The translations under genes were made by a program, and so were the position numbers. Source: Leminorella grimontii ATCC 33999 = DSM 5078 (lineage in GTDB: Bacteria; Pseudomonadota; Gammaproteobacteria; Enterobacterales; Enterobacteriaceae). Taken from it: DNA of 64,000 bases. This document shows, one piece after another, positions 10,206 to 20,076 of this stretch. Location of the stretch: NCBI RefSeq assembly GCF_000439085.1, contig NZ_KE392227.1, positions 83,003 through 147,002 on the forward strand, in the 5' to 3' direction. Position 1 is the stretch's first letter; every line of letters begins with the position of its first letter. Below the pieces are notes generated by a model, which saw only the letters and a list, made by a program, of their open reading frames with translations, made no database searches and was not told where the DNA came from.

Positions 10206-10234
10206 ATTGTACGTTTATCACGGGGGAACTTCAA
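10206..10234 (-). promoter_or_regulatory. Sigma-70 promoter of the rpsF operon
   Basis: On the minus strand TTGAAG is followed after exactly 17 bases by TACAAT. It lies about 100 bases upstream of the rpsF start, ahead of the leader stem. Confidence 0.7.
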
Positions 10235-10297
10235 GGACTGTATGCGCCTTTATGCCTTATTCCATGAAGTTTCCCGTAAACGGCGTCAAGGCCCTGC

Positions 10298-10702
10298 CTA
10301 AATACCGGCCACCGCCTCAACTTCCAACGCCGAGCCGAAGTGCAGCTCGCTAACCCCGGCCACGATGCGCGCCGGGCGATGCCCACCAATCCACTCGGCG
10401 TAAATCCGGTTAAACTCCGGCCACTGCGCCATGTCGGTAATAAAAATGCGCACCTGAATCAGCCTGTCTCGGCCGCTTCCCGCCGCGCGCAGCGTGGCGT
10501 CAATATTGAATAACACCTGATTCGCCTGCTCGGCAAACGGCCTGTCGGCTAAAACGTTGCCATCTGGATCCACCGGCAGCTGCCCGGACAGATATACCGT
10601 ATTGCCGTGCACGCAGGCGTGCGAATAGTGGCCGCCCGGCGTGGAAAGCTCAGGGCTGTTTATGCAACTCACCGCTCCGCCCCGCTCATCTTCTATCTTC
10701 AT
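10298..10702 (-). CDS. RidA family enamine/imine deaminase
   Basis: 134 residues, YjgF/YER057c/UK114 fold. Visible features are VYLSGQLPVDPDGNV, QVLFNIDATLRAAG and HRPARIVAGVSELHFGSALEVEAVA; the arginine of PARIV corresponds to the catalytic arginine of RidA. RidA proteins hydrolyse reactive enamines released by PLP-dependent dehydratases. It lies 116 bases downstream of a PLP-dependent enzyme on the same strand, which fits that role. It is not the housekeeping ridA locus of E. coli. Confidence 0.85.
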   Translation of the reverse strand: MKIEDERGGAVSCINSPELSTPGGHYSHACVHGNTVYLSGQLPVDPDGNVLADRPFAEQANQVLFNIDATLRAAGSGRDRLIQVRIFITDMAQWPEFNRIYAEWIGGHRPARIVAGVSELHFGSALEVEAVAGI

Positions 10703-10818
10703 TTAATTACCTGCTTTTCTATCTCTGTGGCTTAAGTTCCTGCAACAGTGCTCTACACTCACCTATTGGCGCGGAGCTCTCTTCCATTTTCTACGAATGC
10801 AAAAACCGCCTTTACCCA

Positions 10819-11955
10819 TTATGCAGAAAAAATATCGCCCATCAGGTTGCCCGCCTTAAGGCCGGTCCCCGTCAGGATAACCACCGTGGTTTCCCCCGGC
10901 TTGATAACGCCGCGCGCAACGAAGGCGTCAACCGCCGCTGCGGCCTGAGCGCTGGTCGGTTCGGCGTACAGCCCCATCCCCGTCAGCTTTCTTACCGCCG
11001 CCACGATGTCGGACTCGGTCAGCGCCACCGTATCGCCGCCGGAACGGCGAATGGCCGCCAGCACTTCTTGCAAACGGACAGGGCTTCTGATCGCGGTGCC
11101 TTCGGCGATGGTCTTGTCATACACTGTTTCTACCAGCGTGTCGCTGTTGGCCTGGAAGGTCGCGTGGATCGGCGCGCAGTTGGCCGGCTGGGCTATCAGA
11201 AGCTTAGGCAGCTTTTTGATTTGGCCGGCGGCCAGCAGTTCGCAAAAGCCGATATCGCAGCCCAGCACGTTGCTGCCGGCGCCGGTGGGGATAATCACGT
11301 TATCGGGCGCCTTAAAGCCCAGCTCTTCCCACAGCTCGTAGGCCAGAGACTTGGTACCCTGTAAAAAGAAGGGATGCCAGTTGTGGCTTGCGTAGAAGGT
11401 GGTTTCCGACTGGCGTAGGGCTTCGTTTTCGGTATCCTGACGGCTGCCCGGTACGCCCTGTACTTCGGCGCCAAAAGAGCGGCTTTGCAGCAGCTTGGCC
11501 GGGGAAGTCGAGTCCGGAGCCAGAATGCGCGCCTTGATGCCCGCTGCCGCACAGGAGGCGGCAATCGCCGCGCCGCCGTTGCCGGAGCTGTCTTCAATCA
11601 GCGATTCAACGCCAAGCTGCTTTAAGAAAGAAACCATCACCGACGCGCCGCGATCTTTAAAGCTGCTGGTAGGGTTAAACCACTCCAGCTTGAACATCAC
11701 GTCGACGCCGCCCCAGCGCTTGGCCACCAGAGGAGTACAGCCCTCGCCGAGCGAAATCGGGCGAGCGATTTCCACCGGCAGCGCGGCGCGATAGCGCCAG
11801 ATGGAGCGCTCGCGGGTATCGATATCGTCGCGCGTAATGCCCGGCAGCGGCGTTATCATCAGCGGCGCTCGCTTCTCCGAGCACCAGCGGAGTTCATTAA
11901 TGTCGTAGGAAAGGCCGTTACGCGCATCGACGTAGCGGGGGGCTGCGTTCTTCAT
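10819..11955 (-). CDS. Threonine-synthase-like PLP-dependent enzyme
   Basis: 378 residues, fold-type II PLP enzyme. The Schiff-base lysine lies in NPTSSFKDRGAS (about K100) and the phosphate loop is SSGNGGAA (about 123-130); the C-terminal VVILTGTGLKAGN is typical of threonine-synthase-like proteins. It could be a threonine synthase, a dehydratase or a diaminopropionate-type lyase. The standard thrC is elsewhere in enterobacteria and is part of thrABC, so this is a paralogue. The start at 11955 is preferred to one five codons upstream because GGAG lies eight bases before it. Followed by the RidA-like gene. Confidence 0.8.
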   Translation of the reverse strand: MKNAAPRYVDARNGLSYDINELRWCSEKRAPLMITPLPGITRDDIDTRERSIWRYRAALPVEIARPISLGEGCTPLVAKRWGGVDVMFKLEWFNPTSSFKDRGASVMVSFLKQLGVESLIEDSSGNGGAAIAASCAAAGIKARILAPDSTSPAKLLQSRSFGAEVQGVPGSRQDTENEALRQSETTFYASHNWHPFFLQGTKSLAYELWEELGFKAPDNVIIPTGAGSNVLGCDIGFCELLAAGQIKKLPKLLIAQPANCAPIHATFQANSDTLVETVYDKTIAEGTAIRSPVRLQEVLAAIRRSGGDTVALTESDIVAAVRKLTGMGLYAEPTSAQAAAAVDAFVARGVIKPGETTVVILTGTGLKAGNLMGDIFSA

Positions 11956-12120
11956 CCGTCGTTCTCCCATGGTCCGATAAGAGGAAATAATTACTGTCGG
12001 CTACGGTTATACACCGAGGAACAAACACAAACAATAAAGAATTATACAAACTGTTAAGTAAGGGTTCTTTATTCACGCCACAATGCCACCGCATTAACCC
12101 GCCAACGTCTTGGCCTGAGC

Positions 12121-12618
12121 CTATTCAGGCTCACTTTCCTCAGAAAACTCACACAGCTCCGGCGAAACGATCCTCGCGTAATCCTTTACGTTTAGTAAAA
12201 CGGAGCGCTCAAGGGAACCGGCGTTGAACACCATTTCCTCTTCCTGCTCGAACAGTTTCGGGTCACACACCAGCTTAAGGTCCGGATGGAAGCTAAAGGG
12301 CGGGATGGCGCCAAACACGCACTGGGTTAGCTCCATCACCTCTTTGGGGCTCGCAAGGGAAGCGCGCGTGCCGCCGAGCTGGCGGGCGACCAGACTCAAG
12401 TTGGCCTTGCGGTGCGCGGGCAATACGGCCAGCACGTGCTGCTTCACGCCGTTGCCCTTAACGTGACACACCAGCGCCTTCGCACCCTGCTCGATTTTCG
12501 TTCCCCGCGCCTTCGCCGCGTCGGCGGAGCGCCCGGCGGTTTCGTGTTCGATGACGCGATAGCGCGCGTCGTTGCTGTCTAAAAGCGATATCAGTTGTTC
12601 AAAGATAGTGGCAGACAC
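12121..12618 (-). CDS. YbaK/aminoacyl-tRNA deacylase domain protein, YeaK-like
   Basis: 165 residues. The INS/YbaK-domain core is clear: QGAKALVCHVKGNGVKQHVLAVLPAH, GGTRASLASPKEVMELTQCVFGAIPPFSFHPDLKLV, and FNAGSLERSVLLN. It matches E. coli YeaK, a freestanding trans-editing deacylase that clears mischarged aminoacyl-tRNA. The GTG at 12618 is chosen as start: an ATG six codons upstream overlaps the AAGGAG element that serves the GTG. Confidence 0.85.
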   Translation of the reverse strand: MSATIFEQLISLLDSNDARYRVIEHETAGRSADAAKARGTKIEQGAKALVCHVKGNGVKQHVLAVLPAHRKANLSLVARQLGGTRASLASPKEVMELTQCVFGAIPPFSFHPDLKLVCDPKLFEQEEEMVFNAGSLERSVLLNVKDYARIVSPELCEFSEESEPE

Positions 12619-12712
12619 GGCGGTACGCTCCTTCATTACGTTTTTTTGCTAACGGGACATGCTGTTTATCATACTGTACAATTAACGACAAATAGTAAAA
12701 CGGGTAGCGACG

Positions 12713-13369
12713 ATGACATCAAAAAAGAAACCACAGGCGCCGACCGAAGGCGAAAACGAATTGCTGCTGCGTGAAGCAAAAAAAATCGCCGCCGCGCTGG
12801 GGAAAATGTTCGCCCCCGGCTGTGAAGTGGTGGTGCACGACCTGACGCACCCTGAGCACGCCGTCGTCGCGATTGAAAACCCGCTGTCGGGCCGCAAGGT
12901 GGGTTCCCCCGCCACCGAGCTGGGGCTGGCGCGCATTCAGGACGCCGAGTTTCCCGACATCGTACAAAACTACCGCAACCACTTCCCCGACGGGCGAGAA
13001 GCGAAAAGCACGTCGATCGGCCTTAGAAACAGCAAAGGGGAGTTTGTCGCCGCGCTGTGCCTGAATCTGGACGTCTCCCTGTTCTCGACCATGCAGCGCG
13101 TATTGGAGCAGCTCACTGCGATCGAAAGCCCGCAGGCGCCGATGAACGAGTCCCTTAAAACCTGGAAGCTCGACGACATCCGTACCGAAATCAACAACTA
13201 CGCCGCTAGGCTAAACGCGCAGCCGCGGGCGCTCACCACGGCGCAGCGGCAAAAGCTTATCCGCTCGCTGTCTGAACAGGGGCTGCTGCAACTCAGGGGC
13301 GCGGCTACCGTCGCGGCGGATACGCTGGGCATATCGCGAGTATCGATTTATAACGCGTTGAAAAACTGA
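12713..13369 (+). CDS. YheO-like PAS/HTH transcriptional regulator
   Basis: 218 residues. An N-terminal YheO-type PAS-like sensor (FAPGCEVVVHDLTHPEHAVVAIEN, then STSIGLRNSKGEFVAALCLNLD) precedes a C-terminal helix-turn-helix of the DauR/YheO kind (TVAADTLGISRVSIYNALKN). DauR controls D-arginine use in Pseudomonas, so amino-acid control is a fair guess here. It is divergent from the YeaK-like gene and upstream of an AEC carrier; both are plausible targets together with the PLP enzyme and RidA-like gene. Confidence 0.83.
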   Translation: MTSKKKPQAPTEGENELLLREAKKIAAALGKMFAPGCEVVVHDLTHPEHAVVAIENPLSGRKVGSPATELGLARIQDAEFPDIVQNYRNHFPDGREAKSTSIGLRNSKGEFVAALCLNLDVSLFSTMQRVLEQLTAIESPQAPMNESLKTWKLDDIRTEINNYAARLNAQPRALTTAQRQKLIRSLSEQGLLQLRGAATVAADTLGISRVSIYNALKN

Positions 13370-13564
13370 GCTGGGCCGCTTTAGCCTGAAAACAAAAGCG
13401 TGCTGCAATATCATGAAGACTCAGCGTTATTTGACGCAGCGGCCGGAAAATAAAGCACGACTTTCTAAAAAGCCCGCCCGCTATTGACGTTTTTTAGCCA
13501 CTCCGTATAGTTCGGAGAATCTGGCGGAGAACGCCACACACTTTTCTAAAGATCGGGCAGGTTC

Positions 13565-14521
13565 ATGCAAAGCTTCTTACTCCCTCTCTGGCATCAAATC
13601 GTGCTTTCTGCGCCGCTGTTTATTCTCGCGATACTCGGCTATGGACTGATCCGCTGGGGCAAGTGGAGTAAAGTTGCCGCCGACGGGCTTACCCGCTTCG
13701 TCTTCTCCGTCGCCCTGCCCGCCATGCTGTTTCGCATGATGTGCAGCTTCTCCAAGCAGCCACCGGTCGATGCTCGCCTGCTGGTGGCCTTTTTCGGCAG
13801 CTGCCTTATCGTTTTCGTCATCGGCCGGGTTTTAGCGTCGAAAGCGCTTAAGCTCGACGGCACCTCCGGCTCGGTGTTTGCCTTAGGCGGGATCTTCTCA
13901 AACAACGTCATGCTCGGCATTCCGGTCGCGACCGTCGCATTAGGGGAAGCCTCCCTGCCGTCGGTCGCGCTGGTGCTGGTGTTTAACGGCCTCATTCTTT
14001 GGACGCTGGTCACCGTATCGGTGGAGTGGTCGCGAAACGGCTCGCTGTCGATTAAAGGCTTTGCCAATACCGCCAAGAACGTGCTGAAAAACCCGCTGAT
14101 TATCGGCATCATCTCCGGCACGCTGTTTAGCCTCACCGGCTACGATCTGCCGGAATTTATCGATAAGCCCATCGGCATGCTCGGCCAAATCGCCGCCCCG
14201 ATGTCGCTGGTCGCGCTGGGGATGGGGCTTGCCGAATATCGCATCCGCGACGGCTGGCAGATAAGCTCTATCGTCTGCGTTCTCAAACTGGTAGTTCAGC
14301 CGATGGTCGTTTGGGGGCTTGCCGTCGCCCTCGGCCTGCCGCCGATGGAAACTCAGGTTGTGGTTCTCTTAGGCTCGATGGCGGTCGGCGTTAACGTCTA
14401 TCTGATGGCGCGTCAGTTTAACGTCATCGTCGGCCCGGCGGCGTCCAGCATGGTCATTTCCACCGTGCTGTCGGCCATCACTACGCCGCTGATCCTGACG
14501 CTTATCGGCGTTCGCGTTTGA
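13565..14521 (+). CDS. AEC family (auxin efflux carrier-like) transporter
   Basis: 318 residues with about ten membrane segments. Family features: FVFSVALPAMLFRMM in the first half, NVMLGIPVATVALGE, and ASSMVISTVLSAITTPLILTL at the end. AEC proteins in bacteria carry organic acids or amino acids; the substrate is unknown. The gap of 195 bases to the upstream regulator holds nothing recognisable beyond a likely promoter. Confidence 0.85.
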   Translation: MQSFLLPLWHQIVLSAPLFILAILGYGLIRWGKWSKVAADGLTRFVFSVALPAMLFRMMCSFSKQPPVDARLLVAFFGSCLIVFVIGRVLASKALKLDGTSGSVFALGGIFSNNVMLGIPVATVALGEASLPSVALVLVFNGLILWTLVTVSVEWSRNGSLSIKGFANTAKNVLKNPLIIGIISGTLFSLTGYDLPEFIDKPIGMLGQIAAPMSLVALGMGLAEYRIRDGWQISSIVCVLKLVVQPMVVWGLAVALGLPPMETQVVVLLGSMAVGVNVYLMARQFNVIVGPAASSMVISTVLSAITTPLILTLIGVRV

Positions 14522-14602
14522 CGGTAGGAAAATACCGCCGAGAATCAATCCTGTCCTACACTTTAAGCTGTGTTTGTTCACTTCAGCAGGAAGGAGTATC
14601 GC

Positions 14603-15292
14603 GTGTATCAACTTTATATCGCCAATAAGAACTACTCGTCGTGGTCATTACGCCCTTGGGTGCTGATGAGCCAGCTCGGCATCCCCTTCGAAGAAACGCT
14701 GATTCCGTTTTCTTCCGCTCCGGGAGAAAACTGGGAGCATTACCGCGAATTTTCTCCCAACGGCAAAGTCCCCTGTTTGGTCGACAACAAAATCGCCGTC
14801 TGGGATTCATTGGCCATCGTTGAATATTTGGCGGAATCCCACCCTGAAGTCTGGCCGCAGGAGCGTCAGCCCAGAGCCTGGGCCCGCAGCGCCTGCGCTG
14901 AAATGCATTCGGGCTTTACCTCCCTGCGCAGCACCTGCCCAATGAACGTCGGCGTGCGCCTTCGCCTGCACCAATTGCCGGACGCGCTGGTGAAGGATTT
15001 AGATCGCCTCTGTGAACTGTGGGAATCGGGGCTTGAACAGTTCGGCGGGCCGTTCCTGGCCGGGCACGCCTTCACCGCCGTCGATGCGTTCTTTGTGCCC
15101 GTTGCCTTCCGCATTCAGAGCTACGGCCTTCAGCTGACGCCCGAAGCAAAAGAGTACGCCCAGCGATTGCTGAACCTACAGTCGGTCATGATGTGGGAAG
15201 AGGAAGCGCTGAAAGAAACCTGGCGGGATAAATCACACGATGAGGAAACGCTGGCCGTTGGCGTGCTGCTACAAGACTTGCGCAGCGCCTGA
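14603..15292 (+). CDS. Glutathione S-transferase family protein
   Basis: 229 residues. A thioredoxin-like N-terminal domain (YIANKNYSSWSLRPWVLM, with the serine of the active-site position, then FSPNGKVPCLVD and DSLAIVEYLAE) is followed by an all-helical C-terminal domain. The GTG at 14603 is chosen because AGGAG lies six bases upstream and the domain begins at once; the frame is open for eleven more codons upstream. The substrate is not predictable. Confidence 0.87.
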   Translation: MYQLYIANKNYSSWSLRPWVLMSQLGIPFEETLIPFSSAPGENWEHYREFSPNGKVPCLVDNKIAVWDSLAIVEYLAESHPEVWPQERQPRAWARSACAEMHSGFTSLRSTCPMNVGVRLRLHQLPDALVKDLDRLCELWESGLEQFGGPFLAGHAFTAVDAFFVPVAFRIQSYGLQLTPEAKEYAQRLLNLQSVMMWEEEALKETWRDKSHDEETLAVGVLLQDLRSA

Positions 15293-15295
15293 TGG

Positions 15296-15325
15296 CAAAA
15301 CGCCCGCAAAAAATGCGGGCGTTTA
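15296..15325. terminator. Terminator between the GST gene and rlmB
   Basis: Stem AACGCCCGC/GCGGGCGTT with an A-rich loop between two convergent genes. T-runs are short but present on both strands. Confidence 0.8.
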
Positions 15326-15340
15326 TAGTGAAACGTATTG

Positions 15341-16072
15341 TTATCCGCGCTGGCGTACGATCTCAAACAGGCAAATGCCGGTGGCGACAGAGACGTTTAG
15401 CGACGACACGCTGCCCGCCATCGGAATGCTGACCAGCTCGTCACAGTGCTCACGCGTCAACCTGCGCATGCCTTCGCCCTCGGCGCCCATCACCAGCGCA
15501 ACCGGCCCCTTAAACGTCGACTGATACAGCGTATGGTCGGCCTCGCCGGCGGTACCGACGATCCAAACCTGTTGCTCCTGCAGGTAGCGCAGGGTGCGGG
15601 CCAGATTGGTGACGCGAATAAGCGGAACGGTCTCTGCCGCGCCGCAGGCAACCTTCTTGGCCGTCGCGTTAAGCTGGGCCGAGCGATCGCGAGGAACAAT
15701 CACCGCGTGCACGCCCGCCGCGTCGGCGCTGCGCAGGCAGGCCCCCAGATTGTGGGGATCCGTTACGCCGTCCAGCACCAGCAGGAACGGAGAATCCAGC
15801 GCTTCAAGCAGGTCCGGCAGATCGTTTTCCTGATACTGACGCCCCTCCTTCACTCTGGCGATAATGCCCTGATGGACGGCGCCTTCGGTTTTGGCGTCCA
15901 GCCACTGGCGGTTGGCGACCTGAACGGAAATGCCGTTTTGCTCAATGGCCTTCACCAGCGGCGCCAGGCGGCGATCGTCGCGCCCTTTTAAAATAAACAC
16001 TTCGATAAAGCGCTGCGGATCTCGCTCCAGCAGCGACTCGACGGCGTGAATGCCGTAAATGATTTCACTCAT
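15341..16072 (-). CDS. rlmB: RlmB, 23S rRNA (Gm2251) 2'-O-methyltransferase
   Basis: 243 residues, SpoU/TrmH family with a knotted C-terminal domain. [22 protein letters not shown] starts the RNA-binding domain; [40 protein letters not shown] and [18 protein letters not shown] are the SPOUT motifs. It methylates G2251 in the peptidyl-transferase P loop. Follows rnr after 74 bases, as in E. coli. Confidence 0.97.
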   Translation of the reverse strand: MSEIIYGIHAVESLLERDPQRFIEVFILKGRDDRRLAPLVKAIEQNGISVQVANRQWLDAKTEGAVHQGIIARVKEGRQYQENDLPDLLEALDSPFLLVLDGVTDPHNLGACLRSADAAGVHAVIVPRDRSAQLNATAKKVACGAAETVPLIRVTNLARTLRYLQEQQVWIVGTAGEADHTLYQSTFKGPVALVMGAEGEGMRRLTREHCDELVSIPMAGSVSSLNVSVATGICLFEIVRQRG

Positions 16073-16146
16073 AGCGTACTTCGTATCCTGACGATAGCGT
16101 AGGGCGGCCTCTGCGCCGCCCCGTGTGATTTAACAAGGAATGCGGA

Positions 16147-18570
16147 TTAACGTTCTGCAGCCTTCTTCGCCCGCTTGCTCTTCAGCGCGGCCGTAATCTT
16201 TTTGGTCTTGGCCGACGGCTTCTTGCCCTTTCCCTTCGAGGCCTTATCCGAACCGGCTTCGTCGTTTTTGACCTTCGGCTTTCTCGGCGGCTTTACCCGC
16301 ACGCCGGTATCGGAGGCGTAGCCCTCGGACTTGCTGCGTCTGGCTGACCGCTTCGCCTTCTCTTTTTCGGTTTTGCCTTCGCCGCGCGGGCGACGCTCGC
16401 TGGAAACCAGCGCAAAGTCGATTTTCCGCTCGTCCATATGCACCGCATCAACGCGGATTTCAACCTTATCGCCCAGGCGGAAGGTCTGACCGGAAGACTC
16501 GCCAATCAGCCGCTGGCCGACGTTATCGAACCGATAGTAGTCGTTCTCCAGCGTAGAGACGTGCACCAGCCCGTCGATATAGAGATCGTCAAGGCGCACA
16601 AAGAAGCCAAAGGCGGTCACGCTGGATATCGTGCCTTTAAACGCTTCGCCGACGTGATCCTGCATAAAGTCGCACTTCAGCCAGTCCGCCACGTCGCGGG
16701 TCGCTTCATCGGCGCGACGCTCGGTCAACGAACAGTGTTCGCCGAGCTGCAGCATGTCTTCCATCGCATAGTGCCAGCCGCCGCTGGAGGTCATTCCGCC
16801 CTTGCTTCCCGCCAACAGATACTTGATGGCGCGGTGCAGCGACAGGTCGGGATAACGGCGGATTGGCGAAGTAAAGTGCGCGTAGGCGTCCAGCGCCAGG
16901 CCGAAGTGACCGCGGTTTTCCGGATCGTACACCGCCTGCTTCATCGAGCGCAGCAGCATGGTTTGCAGCATTTCGCGATCGGGCCTGTCCGCTACGGCGT
17001 CCATCAGCTTGGCGTAGTCCTTGGGCGCAGGCTCGAGGCCGCCGCCCAGCGTCAACCCAAGTTCGCCCAAGACGCTTCGAAGCGACGTCAGGTTTTCGCC
17101 TTTGGGCTTATCGTGAATGCGGAACAGCGCCGGTTCCTCCGCCCGCTCGACAAAGCGCGCGGCGGAAATATTGGCCAAAATCATGCATTCTTCGATGATC
17201 TTATGGGCATCATTACGCACCAACGGCTCGATGCGTTCGATGCGCCGCTCTGCGTTAAAAATAAACTTCGGCTCTTCCGTTTCAAACGAGATGCCGCCCC
17301 GCTGCTCGCGGGCGCCGTCCAGCACGCGGTAGAGCTTATGCAGCTCTTCCAGCATCGGCACCAGCGGCGCATAGTGTTCGCGAAGCTCCTGGTCGCCGTC
17401 GAGCAGATGGGCCACTTTGGTGTAGGTCAGGCGCGCATGGGAGCTCATCACCGCTTCATAGAACTTGAACGAACTCAGGCGACCGGCCTTGGAAATGGTC
17501 ATCTCGCATACCATGCACAGGCGATCTACCTGCGGGTTCAGCGAGCACAGCCCGTTGGACAGCACCTCCGGCAGCATTGGGATCACCTGCGACGGGAAGT
17601 AAACCGAGTTGCCTCGGCTGCGCGCTTCGGCGTCCAGCGCGGTGCCGGGGCGCACGTAGTAGCTTACGTCGGCGATGGCCACCCACAGGCGCCAGCCGCC
17701 GCCGCGATTTTTCTCGCAGCATACCGCGTCGTCAAAGTCACGAGCGTCCTCACCGTCGATAGTCACTAACGGCAGGTCGCGAAGGTCAACGCGCCCCTTT
17801 ATTGCTTTTTCCGGCACGGTTTCCTTCAGGCCGTTGATTTCATTGAGCACGGATTCAGGCCAGACGTAAGGGATCTCATGGGTTCTGAGCGCGATGTCCA
17901 CCGCCATGGAGGTGCCCATCTTGTCGCCGAGCACTTCAACGATCTTACCGATGGCCTTGGTGCGCCGCGTCGGACGCTGAGTGAGCTCAACGACCACCAC
18001 GTAGCCCATTCTGGCGCCCATGATGCTTTCCGGCGGGATCAAAATATCGAAGTTCAGGCGGCTGTCGTCAGGGACGACGAAGCCCACGCCTGAATCGGTA
18101 AAGTAGCGGCCGACGATCTGCGCGCTGCGCGGCTCAAGCACTCGAACGACGCGCGCCTCGCGGCGGCCTCGGCGATCGAGGTCCATTGGCTGAGCCAAAA
18201 TGACGTCGCCGTGCATCGCCATCTTCATCTGTTCAGGGGAAAGGTAAAGGTCGTCCTTGTTGCCCTCCACCCGCAAAAATCCGTAACCGTCACGGTGGCC
18301 AATCACCAGGCCCTTCACCATATCCAACCGCTCAGGCAGCGCATAACACTGGCGCCTTGTGAACACCAACTGCCCGTCGCGTTCCATCGCCCGCAGGCGG
18401 CGGCGCAGCGCTTCCTGCTGCTCTTCGCTTTTTAGTTCCAACGCCTCTACCAGCTCATCGCGGCTGGCGGGCGCCTGCCGTTTTGACAGCAGGTCGAGAA
18501 TGTATTCGCGGCTGGGGATGGGGTCATCGTACTTCTCCATTTCGCGAGCCAGGAAAGGATCTTTATTCAT
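16147..18570 (-). CDS. rnr: RNase R, 3'-5' exoribonuclease
   Basis: 807 residues (E. coli 813). Order of domains: N-terminal HTH and two cold-shock domains, the RNB catalytic domain with the acidic cluster [14 protein letters not shown], an S1 domain near residue 640 ([22 protein letters not shown]), and a basic lysine-rich tail. It degrades structured RNA and takes part in rRNA quality control and trans-translation. It starts four bases after the nsrR stop, so the two are cotranscribed. Confidence 0.97.
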   Translation of the reverse strand: MNKDPFLAREMEKYDDPIPSREYILDLLSKRQAPASRDELVEALELKSEEQQEALRRRLRAMERDGQLVFTRRQCYALPERLDMVKGLVIGHRDGYGFLRVEGNKDDLYLSPEQMKMAMHGDVILAQPMDLDRRGRREARVVRVLEPRSAQIVGRYFTDSGVGFVVPDDSRLNFDILIPPESIMGARMGYVVVVELTQRPTRRTKAIGKIVEVLGDKMGTSMAVDIALRTHEIPYVWPESVLNEINGLKETVPEKAIKGRVDLRDLPLVTIDGEDARDFDDAVCCEKNRGGGWRLWVAIADVSYYVRPGTALDAEARSRGNSVYFPSQVIPMLPEVLSNGLCSLNPQVDRLCMVCEMTISKAGRLSSFKFYEAVMSSHARLTYTKVAHLLDGDQELREHYAPLVPMLEELHKLYRVLDGAREQRGGISFETEEPKFIFNAERRIERIEPLVRNDAHKIIEECMILANISAARFVERAEEPALFRIHDKPKGENLTSLRSVLGELGLTLGGGLEPAPKDYAKLMDAVADRPDREMLQTMLLRSMKQAVYDPENRGHFGLALDAYAHFTSPIRRYPDLSLHRAIKYLLAGSKGGMTSSGGWHYAMEDMLQLGEHCSLTERRADEATRDVADWLKCDFMQDHVGEAFKGTISSVTAFGFFVRLDDLYIDGLVHVSTLENDYYRFDNVGQRLIGESSGQTFRLGDKVEIRVDAVHMDERKIDFALVSSERRPRGEGKTEKEKAKRSARRSKSEGYASDTGVRVKPPRKPKVKNDEAGSDKASKGKGKKPSAKTKKITAALKSKRAKKAAER

Positions 18571-18573
18571 GAC

Positions 18574-19032
18574 TTACCCTTTTACTTTCATTGATAACGC
18601 GGCGGGATGCGGCGTAAACAGCAGCGTTTGCAGAGACTCGTTCGAGTCCACCATGTCCGCCAGCGTGTAGTTATCCAATTCATGCAGAAACGACTTAATG
18701 GCCTTGTCCAGCGCCAGCTTCAGGCGACAGGCCGGCGTGATGTGGCAAAACTCTGCGCTACAGTTAACCAGAGAAAGCGGTTCCATCGCCCTGACGACGT
18801 CGCCAATGCGGATATCCCCAGCGGGCTTCCCCAAGCGGATCCCGCCGTTTTTACCGCGCACTGCGTCCACCAGGCCAACGCGGCTGAGCTGGTTAATAAT
18901 TTTTACCATGTGATTGCGGGAAACCCCGTAAACGTCGGTTACCTGGGATATGCTGGTCAACTCGCCTTTCGGCAGAGAGGCCATATAAATCAACGCCCGC
19001 AAGCCGTAGTCGGTAAAACTGGTTAACTGCAC
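18574..19032 (-). CDS. nsrR: NsrR, nitric-oxide-sensing Rrf2 repressor
   Basis: 152 residues, about ten longer than in E. coli, the extra at the C-terminus. The Rrf2 wing-helix part ([29 protein letters not shown]) is followed by three cysteines C91, C96 and C102 that bind the NO-sensitive iron-sulfur cluster. It starts with GTG, with AGAGG five bases upstream. It heads the nsrR-rnr-rlmB transcript. In E. coli purA lies directly upstream; here about 3.6 kb of accessory DNA intervenes. Confidence 0.96.
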   Translation of the reverse strand: MQLTSFTDYGLRALIYMASLPKGELTSISQVTDVYGVSRNHMVKIINQLSRVGLVDAVRGKNGGIRLGKPAGDIRIGDVVRAMEPLSLVNCSAEFCHITPACRLKLALDKAIKSFLHELDNYTLADMVDSNESLQTLLFTPHPAALSMKVKG

Positions 19033-20076
19033 AAGTACCTCTTAAATCGTCATATACTGCTCTTATAGTAAACGATCGGCCCCAAAGCCGGTAACGTTAA
19101 TCGCAAAAATCTGGCGTATTAGAGAATTTAAGCGGCTTCCGGCAATGGATCTCTGCGCCAGCATCGGTACAGAATCCGCCTCTTCTCGACGATAGTGTTA
19201 GGACGTAAAAAGCCCATTATGGAACGTTATTAAATAACCGCGCTAACGGTGCTCGTTTCATCATATGAAAAATATTATTAATAACGAGAAAAGATAAATA
19301 AAAAGCCGAAGCAGGCGGAAGGCTATTCGTTTATGCTATTTTGATAACCGTATTTCGCGTTAGGCAAAGATTTTTAGCGTCTATACCGAATCCGATAGAT
19401 ACACCACTTTCTCAAAAAGCCTTATAATCTCTCAGTTTTTATTAACGCACCAAAACTACCTCCTGCTTTTTATAGCGAATATTCAAGGCGCCTTCTTTTC
19501 CATTTTTCCCATCCCAGCGACTTCTATTAGAAAGGACGCAACGCGCTTTCACAGCCTCGCGGTTGCCGCGTTCACCATAGCGAAGATAAAAGGCGCTGGG
19601 TGAAGTGCCAGCGATGGCAATGGGCAACCTGCTCCAGACCATGGCGCACTCCATCAGCACCCTGTTTGAAAACGCCATCGCCGCCCAACATCAAAATAAA
19701 CGCTGATAGCAAAAAATCGTCGATAAATATGGAAATTTATATTTCCACTCCACGCTAAAAATCGTTATTTATAGATATCAAATATTGCCAAACCTGGATG
19801 TGAATCAAATTATAAAAAATAAACACACGTCCAATGCGGACCTAAAGCCTTCCGAGATATAAACCACCTATTGTTTTTATTAAATACAGCAAAAAAACAT
19901 TACATAAATAGTTCCATTTCATGGCCTTTCTTAAAAAACAAATAAGAACACTCATATCTCATTTCAACAAAAAATAAAAATGTTGTCTATGATTAGACTA
20001 TCGGCACCATAAATCCATATTAAAGAAATAAATTGATAAGTACTAAAGCCGCTTTTTTCTCAGGAAGGAGATTTTT
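19033..20076. other. AT-rich accessory spacer upstream of nsrR
   Basis: About one kilobase with no intact gene. The nsrR promoter must lie in the first hundred bases (a TATAAG-like element is visible near 19055-19070 on the minus strand). The middle holds the RebB-like fragment listed separately. From about 19730 to 20040 the DNA is strongly AT-rich, which suggests transferred DNA and a promoter for the gene at 20077. Confidence 0.5.
19590..19706 (+). pseudogene. RebB-like (R-body structural protein) C-terminal fragment
   Basis: In the plus frame ending at the TGA of 19704-19706 the DNA encodes KALGEVPAMAMGNLLQTMAH followed by SISTLFENAIAAQHQNKR. This matches my memory of the RebB core, in which a (V/I)K.LG(D/E)APAMAMGNLYQT motif is followed by an alanine-rich N-A-x-x-A-Q-Q-Q helix. 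A TAA directly upstream (19587-19589) closes the frame; in the neighbouring frame the codons before it read FTIAKIK, so a single frameshift may have broken the gene. No start codon with a ribosome binding site is seen. R-bodies are coiled protein ribbons made from several Reb proteins. Called a remnant; confidence is limited by the short length. Confidence 0.5.

Noticed and set aside
16438..17769. 443-codon plus-strand open frame inside rnr
   Set aside because: It is antisense to a complete, well-conserved RNase R gene and arises from its GC-rich codon pattern.
19442..19678. 78-codon minus-strand open frame upstream of nsrR
   Set aside because: No ribosome binding site or known product; the plus strand of the same DNA carries the RebB-like motif, which explains it better.
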